This document shows, one piece after another, positions 1 through 4,757 of a stretch of 7,855 nucleotides of DNA (positions within the stretch are counted from its first letter, which is position 1; each line of letters begins with the position of its first letter). The DNA comes from Chloroflexota bacterium (GTDB taxonomy: Bacteria > Chloroflexota > Dehalococcoidia > Lucifugimonadales > Lucifugimonadaceae). The position numbers and the translations under genes are program-made. The DNA lies in NCBI GenBank assembly GCA_030831265.1, contig JAURLM010000072.1, positions 1 through 7,855 of the forward strand. The letters are read 5' to 3'. The notes below the pieces were generated by a model that was not told where the DNA came from, made no database searches, and saw only the letters and a list, made by a program, of their open reading frames with translations.

Positions 1-272
1 ATCGGTGCGTCACGGATGCGCTCAGGGCCAAAATCCTGCACAAGTCCCTTTGTGGCGGCAAACGGGCCACCCCATGCATCAAGTGGTTCCTTCGTGTCTT
101 TGTCGAAACCACCGGAGATGTCTTCACCCATGATGAACACGTCCGGGTCACGATTCATCTCGTCTCGCAGCGTCTTGTTGAACGCGTCCCGGTATCGCAT
201 CTCCTGCCCGGCCACGTCATAACCGGGGCCGAGCGGGTTTGTGCTGGAAGCGGGCTTGTCTGTTGTCGTCAT
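1..272 (-). CDS. 2-oxoacid/acetoin dehydrogenase E1 component, beta subunit (N-terminal part, runs off left edge)
   Basis: Only the first 90 codons are present; the gene continues past base 1. The visible protein has a polar N-terminal extension of about 24 residues, then the conserved start of the transketolase-like pyrimidine-binding domain: RYRDAFNKTL (26-35), the thiamine-contacting MGEDI segment (48-52, with Glu50 as the expected TPP-activating glutamate), and GGPFAATKGL (68-77) followed by FGPERIRDAP (81-90). This is the usual E1 beta pattern of pyruvate, acetoin and branched-chain dehydrogenases. With the E1 alpha chain encoded 54 bp upstream it should form an alpha2beta2 tetramer that decarboxylates the substrate and passes the acyl group to the E2 lipoyl arm. 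I chose the ATG at 272 because it opens the frame. The internal ATG at codon 25 has a GGAG touching it, too close to work as a ribosome site, although many homologues begin near there. The substrate cannot be decided from this fragment (acoB, pdhB and bkdB type are all possible). Confidence 0.93.
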   Translation of the reverse strand, partial: MTTTDKPASSTNPLGPGYDVAGQEMRYRDAFNKTLRDEMNRDPDVFIMGEDISGGFDKDTKEPLDAWGGPFAATKGLVQDFGPERIRDAP

Positions 273-326
273 CGCAATACTCTTTGAAGATTCTTGTTGT
301 GTGGCTGGTGGTAGATGTGGGGAGTC

Positions 327-1328
327 TTATCGAAGGCCGGTTAACGGGTTGGAGTAGCTGACGTATACGTCCGAGTAGAGTTCAGCTTCATCCGGCATCG
401 GGCTTTCGAGTGCGAATTGGACCGCCTCTTCCATCTCTTGCTCGATGTTCGAGCGGATGTCCGAAAGCTCTGCCGCCTTCATCAGGCCCTGGCCTGTGAC
501 CCGGTCTTCGAACATCTTCAAACAGTCACGTTCCTTGTAGTGAGCCTCTTCCTCTGGCTTACGGTACTTCTTGGGGTCGTCCGCGTGGAAGTGGCCGTGG
601 TAGCGGTAGGTCTTGAGATCGAGAAGCGTTGGGCCTTCGCCGCGTCGTGCCCGTTCGACTGCGATCTGCGCAGCGTCGTAGACGGCGAAAACATCCATAC
701 CATCAACCTGCACGCCGGGGATTCCGTAACCCTCAGCGCGGGATGAGATGTCATCGGCGGAAACGGCGTACCACGCCGGAGTTGCTTCTGCGTAGCCGTT
801 GTTCTCACATGCAAATATGACCGGCAGCTTCCAGACTGCAGCGAGGTTCATGGATTCGTGAACAACGCCTTGCGATGTTGCACCGTCACCGAAGAACGAC
901 ACGCCGATAGACTCGCTCTCTTTACCGCGATACTTGGCCGTAAGAGCAGCACCCACGGCAAGCGGGACGGATGCACCGACGATTGCATTGGCTCCGAGCA
1001 TTCCCTTTGAGAAGTCTGCGATGTGCATCGAGCCACCCTTGCCTTTGCACATGCCGGTGGCTCGCCCCATGATCTCCGCCATCATGCTCTTTGTGTCGAG
1101 TCCCTTGGCGATGCAGTGACCGTGCCCCCGGTGCGTGGAGCCTATCCAGTCCTTCACAGTCAGGTGGGCGCAGATCCCGGTTGGAACCGCTTCTTGCCCG
1201 TCAGATGGGTGAGTGACACCCATCGAATTGCCCTTGAAGGTCTGCTCCAGCATCGTCTCTTCGAACCGCCTGATTCGGTACATGGTTGTGTACAGCCAGG
1301 TGAGTTTCTCGTGCGAGATTTCAGTCAT
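327..1328 (-). CDS. TPP-dependent dehydrogenase E1 component, alpha subunit (acetoin/pyruvate dehydrogenase type)
   Basis: A 333-residue protein of normal length for a bacterial E1 alpha chain. It shows the thiamine pyrophosphate motif, starting at GDG (147-149) and ending at NN (176-177), which coordinates the magnesium-diphosphate. It also has THRGHGHCIAKG (65-76), whose histidines line the active site, and GGSMHIAD (98-105). The THRGHGHC wording and the YRYHGHFHADDPKKYR segment (the loop near the active site, without the regulatory serine of mitochondrial E1) resemble acetoin dehydrogenase AcoA more than classical PdhA. The reaction would be TPP-dependent cleavage or decarboxylation of acetoin or pyruvate with transfer to a lipoyl E2 in the cytoplasm. 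The ATG at 1328 is preceded by GGAG (complement of 1335-1338) at a good distance of six bases. E1 beta follows 54 bp downstream and the TrpB-like gene lies 105 bp upstream on the same strand. The family is secure; the exact substrate is not. Confidence 0.95.
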   Translation of the reverse strand: MTEISHEKLTWLYTTMYRIRRFEETMLEQTFKGNSMGVTHPSDGQEAVPTGICAHLTVKDWIGSTHRGHGHCIAKGLDTKSMMAEIMGRATGMCKGKGGSMHIADFSKGMLGANAIVGASVPLAVGAALTAKYRGKESESIGVSFFGDGATSQGVVHESMNLAAVWKLPVIFACENNGYAEATPAWYAVSADDISSRAEGYGIPGVQVDGMDVFAVYDAAQIAVERARRGEGPTLLDLKTYRYHGHFHADDPKKYRKPEEEAHYKERDCLKMFEDRVTGQGLMKAAELSDIRSNIEQEMEEAVQFALESPMPDEAELYSDVYVSYSNPLTGLR

Positions 1329-1356
1329 GTGCTACTCCATGGGCGTCGTCGGGGAC

Positions 1357-1367
1357 GGTGATTCACC
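1357..1367. repeat. 11-bp palindrome upstream of E1 alpha
   Basis: GGTGATTCACC reads as a perfect dyad (GGTGA-T-TCACC). It lies in the 105-bp gap between the TrpB-like gene and E1 alpha, about 28 bp before the E1 alpha start. The arms leave almost no loop, so a protein-binding site is more likely than an RNA hairpin. No clear -35/-10 pair was found beside it. The rest of the gap shows only the E1 alpha ribosome site. An 11-bp palindrome could occur by chance. Confidence 0.25.
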
Positions 1368-1433
1368 ACCACCCGCTCTGTTTGTTTCGAGGTGGAATCG
1401 TAGCACCGCAACTTCGACAGCGGGCAGATCACG

Positions 1434-2801
1434 CTATGAAGAACGGTGCTGAATTATGTCGAGAGATTGCTTGAGCTTGCCTTCTTCAAGATGACGGTTC
1501 TGCATCACCCCGGACAGGAGCGGGTCATAAACAGACCGTTCCGTCTCTACCGAGGAGGTGACCGAGAACAGTATGACGGCTTCGCGGTTCTCAGCCTTGC
1601 ATCGCAATGCCTGTTCGATAACTTCCTTAACCGTGTACATAGAAGATGGCGAAAGGATTATGCCTTGAGCGCGCGTGAACAACAATCCTGCGCTGTATGC
1701 CTCGATCTGGGAGTGGGCGACTGCTTCGACAAATTTCTCCCGGAACAGTGCGGACACTACAGGAGCCACCCCGTGATAACGCATACTGCCGGTGAGAACG
1801 CCCGGGGGATCATAGTCCCTGCCAACGGTGTACATCTGTACTGAGGGCATGATGCCTTCAGCGTCTGCGGCATCATAAGCGAATATGCCTCGGCTGAGAC
1901 TTGGTGTGCTGGCTTCTTCAACAGCGACAAGGTGAAGGTTCTTGTTCGCAGGTTTGCGCTTCACGAACGGGGCGATGAGTCCGGCGAAGTGCGACCCGGC
2001 ACCTATGGCGCCGATGACGTAATCCGGTCCGTTCTCAACCTCTGCAAGTTGCTTTTCAGCTTCCTGGCCAATGATACTCTGGTGAATTGCAGTGAAGTTG
2101 AGCAACGTCGGCATCGCGAATTTCACGTCCGGCCTGATAGTCGCTTCTTCGTAGGCTTCGGAAAGAGCCACGGCGATAGACCCGGAGTCTGGCCCGTGTG
2201 AACTGAGCCTGTGCCGCCCGGCGCGGGTCTGGTCGCTGGGACTGGCGACAACATCCACTCCCCACACGCGGGCAGATGCCTCTCCCCATGCGTGCTGGGT
2301 CCCAGGCTCCCGCACAGAGTAGATGCGGGAATTGAGCCCGAAGCGGCTTGCGGCATGACCCATCGCAAGGAGCCACAGTCCTCCAGCGCCACCAGTGACA
2401 ACGGTCTTGAATCCGGATTCCGCTATGTAGTGAGCCTGGGCGATTGCGGTATTCGATTCGTATGAGCCTGAGGGGCTGCCGCCTTCGAATTTGAAATACA
2501 GCTTTGCAGGTGTGCCGAGGGATTCCTCCAACCTGCGAGCCCGCACCAGTGGCGTTGGACGCCATTCAAGGTATGCGTCCCTGACCTCTCGCGGGATATC
2601 GAAATGGGCACGACCCGTTTCCAGTTCTTGTTCGATAAGAGGCTGGGGGAATATGGGGTCCAGTTCCCGTGAAGTCACAGGAAAACCGGTCGGTGACATC
2701 ATGGGCGACAACATCACAGGCACGCCTGCCACCGGGTTTATCCAACGACCAGGGAGTTCTCGACCGGAAAGCAGGATTCTGTGTCCGAGGATAGTTGGCA
2801 T
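1434..2801 (-). CDS. TrpB2-like (tryptophan synthase beta-like) fold-type II protein lacking the catalytic lysine
   Basis: A 455-residue protein that follows TrpB2-type tryptophan synthase beta chains from end to end. Landmarks are LSGRELPGRWIN (11-22), IFPQPLIEQE (50-59), WRPTPLVRARRLEESLGTPAK (80-100), ASPSDQTRAGR (186-196), the phosphate-binding GAGSHFAGL (267-275), SRGIFAYDAADAEG (303-316), GSMRYHGVAPVVS (338-350) and ARAQG-like TRAQGIILSPSS (376-387). TrpB enzymes bind PLP through a lysine and condense indole with serine. Here the usual GSHKPNTA is GSYESNTA (112-119), so Glu115 (codon GAA, complement of 2457-2459) replaces the Schiff-base lysine. The ETGAGQWG loop has become TGGAGGLW (136-143), removing the catalytic glutamate, and the C-terminal SGHG near the PLP ring is TSSV (415-418). 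The phosphate loop is kept and the frame is intact, so this looks like a maintained paralogue with a changed role rather than a decaying gene. The ATG at 2801 is supported by N-terminal similarity; its ribosome site is weak. Its link to the downstream E1 genes is unknown. Confidence 0.88.
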   Translation of the reverse strand: MPTILGHRILLSGRELPGRWINPVAGVPVMLSPMMSPTGFPVTSRELDPIFPQPLIEQELETGRAHFDIPREVRDAYLEWRPTPLVRARRLEESLGTPAKLYFKFEGGSPSGSYESNTAIAQAHYIAESGFKTVVTGGAGGLWLLAMGHAASRFGLNSRIYSVREPGTQHAWGEASARVWGVDVVASPSDQTRAGRHRLSSHGPDSGSIAVALSEAYEEATIRPDVKFAMPTLLNFTAIHQSIIGQEAEKQLAEVENGPDYVIGAIGAGSHFAGLIAPFVKRKPANKNLHLVAVEEASTPSLSRGIFAYDAADAEGIMPSVQMYTVGRDYDPPGVLTGSMRYHGVAPVVSALFREKFVEAVAHSQIEAYSAGLLFTRAQGIILSPSSMYTVKEVIEQALRCKAENREAVILFSVTSSVETERSVYDPLLSGVMQNRHLEEGKLKQSLDIIQHRSS

Positions 2802-2881
2802 TGGCTAATTCATGCTCTGAGCAGGCGTGAGGATGCCGGATGACGACACCATTGCTGAAGAGATACTTCTTGTAAAGCACA

Positions 2882-2900
2882 CACCGCGCTCACGCGGGTG
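2882..2900. repeat. GC-rich hairpin in divergent intergenic region
   Basis: The arms CACCGCG and CGCGGGTG can pair over seven base pairs with one bulged G and a four-base loop (CTCA). No T-run follows on either strand, so it is not a standard intrinsic terminator. It could be an operator or a leader hairpin, or be chance in a GC-rich stretch. Confidence 0.25.
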
Positions 2901-2997
2901 GAAAGTTGAATTGGTACCCAGAGTTTACCCTGTCTGCTTTAATCTGGCTGAGTCAGCACAGTGTCTTGTCGGTGTCATTGAGTTGGAAGTGCGGGTT

Positions 2998-3004
2998 AAG
3001 GTGG
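2998..3004 (+). promoter_or_regulatory. Ribosome binding site for the 120-residue orphan gene
   Basis: AAGGTGG lies four bases before the ATG at 3009, one mismatch from the AAGGAGG consensus. An in-frame TAA at 2997-2999 rules out any longer start, so this site fixes the start and is the main argument that the frame is translated. Confidence 0.5.
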
Positions 3005-3008
3005 CAGA

Positions 3009-3371
3009 ATGGCGGAACTCTGGATAGCAATTGACGAAAACGCAAATTGCGGCTATTTCCCACTTAAAACGTTCGAGTTGCTGTCAACTCCGCACAAGTT
3101 TCCATGGGTGAAAATTGACATCCCCGGCCCCGGCGGTCTTGTTGAGGTAGTTGGCTGGTGTTCGGCAAATAATGGTTCACCCTGCAACGTATCTGTAGCA
3201 CTTGTAAGAGAACCCAAGCACGGCAGGTCACTTTTTATATACGGCGGAGACCAGGGAATACGAATCAGTCCAGGCGGATCCGAAGAACCATGGTCATTGA
3301 CCGCAGCCAGCCAGCACGGCGCCCCTTATCTGCTGGTCGACTCAAATGCTGCGTACCAGCCAGGTAGCTAA
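3009..3371 (+). CDS. Hypothetical protein, 120 residues, unrecognised
   Basis: I do not recognise this protein. It has no signal peptide, no membrane segment and no metal-binding motif. Its two cysteines (in GWCSANNGSPCN, about residues 49-60) are eight apart and could form a disulfide, but nothing else points to export. Alternating hydrophobic stretches such as FPWVKIDIPG, LVEVVGW, NVSVALV and SLFIYGG suggest a mostly beta-strand domain. The start is fixed by an in-frame stop just upstream, with a good Shine-Dalgarno sequence. The gene stands alone: a divergent TrpB-E1 group lies to its left, and a 289-bp gap with its own promoter separates it from the cytochrome operon to its right. It is therefore probably not part of either system. 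The frame is moderately supported as a gene; no function can be assigned. Confidence 0.55.
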   Translation: MAELWIAIDENANCGYFPLKTFELLSTPHKFPWVKIDIPGPGGLVEVVGWCSANNGSPCNVSVALVREPKHGRSLFIYGGDQGIRISPGGSEEPWSLTAASQHGAPYLLVDSNAAYQPGS

Positions 3372-3381
3372 TCCAGCGCCA

Positions 3382-3402
3382 TCCCCGGATCACATCGCGG
3401 GA
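3382..3402 (+). terminator. Weak hairpin after the orphan gene, possible terminator
   Basis: TCCCCG and CGCGGGA can form six base pairs with one bulged C around an eight-base loop, starting about ten bases after the stop at 3371. The following bases (ATCATTTG) are only mildly T-rich, so a working intrinsic terminator is uncertain. Confidence 0.2.
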
Positions 3403-3489
3403 ATCATTTGACGCCATTCGTCTGCATCAGCCTTAGAACCACCGAATCCGTCCGCCGCACGCTAAAAACAACCATGAAGAGTCGCCTTG

Positions 3490-3518
3490 CATGCTGGCTA
3501 ACGAATGCATCCAGCATG
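3490..3518. repeat. 8-bp inverted repeat, candidate operator
   Basis: CATGCTGG (3490-3497) and CCAGCATG (3511-3518) are perfect inverted copies separated by 13 bases. Their centres are 21 bp apart, two helical turns, which suits a dimeric regulator binding one DNA face. The right arm ends 23 bp before the candidate -35 box at 3542, a position typical of an activator. A transcript could also fold here, but no T-run follows, so a terminator is unlikely. Confidence 0.4.
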
Positions 3519-3541
3519 GCCGTAACCAGTTTGAAATTGCC

Positions 3542-3569
3542 TTGACACTCAATTTTCGGTCGTGATAGT
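3542..3569 (+). promoter_or_regulatory. Candidate sigma-70-type promoter for the ActAB-like operon
   Basis: A perfect TTGACA at 3542-3547 is followed after 16 bases by GATAGT at 3564-3569, which matches four of six positions of TATAAT. Transcription would start near 3576, leaving an untranslated leader of about 85 nt before the ATG at 3661. It is the best promoter-like sequence seen in the non-coding parts of the window, and it sits at the head of four co-oriented genes. No start-site data are available. Confidence 0.5.
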
Positions 3570-3660
3570 TTTCACTTGCTCGAATGAGGGAGCCGGGTAG
3601 ACGGCAGCTTTCCGCGCCTCATCCGGCCAGGACTTTGATTACAAGGACAGACCACAGGCA

Positions 3661-3951
3661 ATGGATCCGGGACAGCTTTCAACAGAACAGTGGGCCCAGG
3701 TAGGAATGGCACTGAAGTACCTCTGGGGTGCTTTTCTATGCGCCATCGTAGGCGGGACTAGCCTGGTTACGGCTCACGCGATCATCCCTTCAGCTGTAAA
3801 TACGAGTACCATCTCAAGCCGCTGGACGAAGACCCGACCGATCTTTTATGTTGTTGGCATTGTTGGACTGGCAGGAATAGCTTTGTTCCTGTTCCTCTCT
3901 GCCAGTGAGACCGGATGGATCCGTGACCTATACCCACGGTTCTGGCAGTAA
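3661..3951 (+). CDS. Small membrane protein, two transmembrane segments, first gene of the ActAB-like operon
   Basis: A 96-residue protein with two predicted membrane helices, roughly 17-42 (ALKYLWGAFLCAIVGG and on) and 61-81 (IFYVVGIVGLAGIALFLFLS). They are joined by a short polar loop containing SRWTKTRP, and the protein ends in an aromatic tail (GWIRDLYPRFWQ). The positively charged loop suggests it faces the cytoplasm, with both ends outside, by the positive-inside rule. It has no heme, metal or catalytic motif. It sits 46 bp before the pentaheme cytochrome gene and directly after the candidate promoter, so it is likely co-expressed with the complex and may be an accessory or structural membrane subunit. 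Small membrane subunits such as ActG are known from some alternative complex III preparations; I cannot show that this is one. The ATG at 3661 has a distant AAGGA (3643-3647). The gene is well supported by position and hydropathy; its role is inferred. Confidence 0.78.
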   Translation: MDPGQLSTEQWAQVGMALKYLWGAFLCAIVGGTSLVTAHAIIPSAVNTSTISSRWTKTRPIFYVVGIVGLAGIALFLFLSASETGWIRDLYPRFWQ

Positions 3952-3982
3952 CTGACCCTTTCAGGATTTAGACACGCGTTAT

Positions 3983-3986
3983 GAGG
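3983..3986 (+). promoter_or_regulatory. Ribosome binding site deciding the TTG start of the pentaheme cytochrome gene
   Basis: GAGG lies 11 bases before the TTG at 3998. No ATG or GTG in this frame lies between the preceding in-frame stop (TGA, 3953-3955) and the TTG. The next in-frame ATG (codon 22) would cut into the membrane anchor. An out-of-frame ATG at 3981 opens a nine-codon frame ending at 4010, which overlaps this start. Confidence 0.45.
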
Positions 3987-3997
3987 ACAGTACGGGC

Positions 3998-4717
3998 TTG
4001 GCGTCGTTAATTTCATTCATCAAAGAGCGCAATAAGACGACGCCGACCTGGTTAAAGGTCATGATCCCTGTCTTGGGACTGGGTGGTATCGGCGTGGTCG
4101 CTGTCCTTGCCGCTATCGTGGCTTTCGTCGTATACGGTTGGCTTGGCCAGCCAGTACCTGTCCTTGGGTTCGAGCAGACCTTTGTTCAGCCCATTGATTT
4201 CCCGCACACATCCCACGCTGGAACCGATCTCCTGCGCGTTAGTGCAGACAACGAGCAGCTCATGGGTCTTGGCCTTGACTGCACGTTCTGCCACCGGACG
4301 GTTACAACGCAGGCAAACGCTGGTGTTCCTGCTGTAGCCCAGTGCGCTTTCTGCCACCAGGCTATTGGACCAGAAACCAGCGCACCTCTTGCGATACTGC
4401 GTGATAACGCGGGCATCACCGGGGATAGTCCGTCCCCTATCAACTGGAAACGTGTGCATCGCATGCCGGACCATGTTCGGTTTGTGCATGAGCCACACAT
4501 TAGATTTTTGACAGCAAACCCTGGAAGTATTGGTAACCCTGCCGCAGAGGTAGCGGGCCAGACTTCTGTTAAACCGGCGTTGGTCTGCTCAACGTGTCAC
4601 GGGGACGTGGCTTCGATGCAGCAGGTTGAGCAGGTTGAGCCTTTGAAGATGGGGCAGTGCGTAAACTGCCACCGTGACAACAACGCACCTACCGACTGTG
4701 CGGTATGTCACCATTAA
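3998..4717 (+). CDS. actA: Membrane-anchored pentaheme cytochrome c (ActA-like subunit)
   Basis: A 239-residue protein with a short positively charged N-terminus, one membrane helix at about 21-48, and a periplasmic domain with five CxxCH heme-attachment motifs: CTFCH (95-99), CAFCH (116-120), CSTCH (197-201), CVNCH (221-225) and CAVCH (234-238). Likely distal heme ligands cluster in FPHTSHAG (68-75) and in PDHVRFVHEPH (157-167). These give two cytochrome c7-like blocks, the first with two hemes and the second with three. Five hemes plus an N-terminal anchor match ActA of alternative complex III, which carries electrons from the iron-sulfur subunit towards a cytochrome c or terminal oxidase. 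The related QrcA of sulfate reducers usually has six. Translation begins at TTG, as no other start fits. The ActB1-like gene follows after 40 bp. Call of a multiheme c7-type cytochrome is certain; ActA rather than a Qrc-like relative is likely but rests on heme count and neighbours. Confidence 0.88.
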   Translation: MASLISFIKERNKTTPTWLKVMIPVLGLGGIGVVAVLAAIVAFVVYGWLGQPVPVLGFEQTFVQPIDFPHTSHAGTDLLRVSADNEQLMGLGLDCTFCHRTVTTQANAGVPAVAQCAFCHQAIGPETSAPLAILRDNAGITGDSPSPINWKRVHRMPDHVRFVHEPHIRFLTANPGSIGNPAAEVAGQTSVKPALVCSTCHGDVASMQQVEQVEPLKMGQCVNCHRDNNAPTDCAVCHH

Positions 4718-4757
4718 GCACGACGTTCGATACTGACGAAGGGAAATTGACAGGCAG

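Larger units (their letters stand above)
2802..3008. other. Intergenic region between the divergent TrpB-like and orphan genes
   Basis: A 207-bp region that must hold the start signals for the minus-strand TrpB-E1 group and for the plus-strand gene at 3009. I found no convincing -35/-10 pair on either strand. It contains a short GC-rich hairpin (2882-2900) and the ribosome site of the 3009 gene. A GTG-initiated 66-codon plus-strand frame (2827-3027) crosses it but has no support as a gene. Confidence 0.5.
3372..3660. other. Non-coding region upstream of the cytochrome operon
   Basis: This 289-bp stretch has no credible reading frame on either strand. From left to right it holds a weak hairpin just after the orphan gene, about 85 bp without recognisable structure, an 8-bp inverted repeat, a sigma-70-like promoter 23 bp beyond that repeat, and a leader of about 85 nt. 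A purine-rich AAGGACAG at 3643-3650 precedes the ATG at 3661, somewhat far for a ribosome site. It looks like the control region of the right-hand operon. Confidence 0.6.

Noticed and set aside
2445..2468. Frameshift or assembly error as the cause of the missing lysine in the TrpB-like protein
   Set aside because: The residues on both sides align with TrpB2 without a gap and the frame is intact for 455 codons; only a substitution fits.
2827..3027. GTG-initiated 66-codon plus-strand frame
   Set aside because: No clear ribosome site, no recognisable motif, and it overlaps the better supported gene at 3009 by 19 bases. Coupled translation is possible but unsupported.
3490..3518. Inverted repeat as a transcription terminator of the orphan gene
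   Set aside because: The 13-base loop and absence of a following T-run do not fit an intrinsic terminator; its place before a -35 box fits an operator better.
4621..4638. Tandem 9-bp repeat (CAGGTTGAG twice) in the cytochrome gene
   Set aside because: It encodes QVEQVE in a surface linker between hemes; two copies of nine bases are an ordinary coding duplication.
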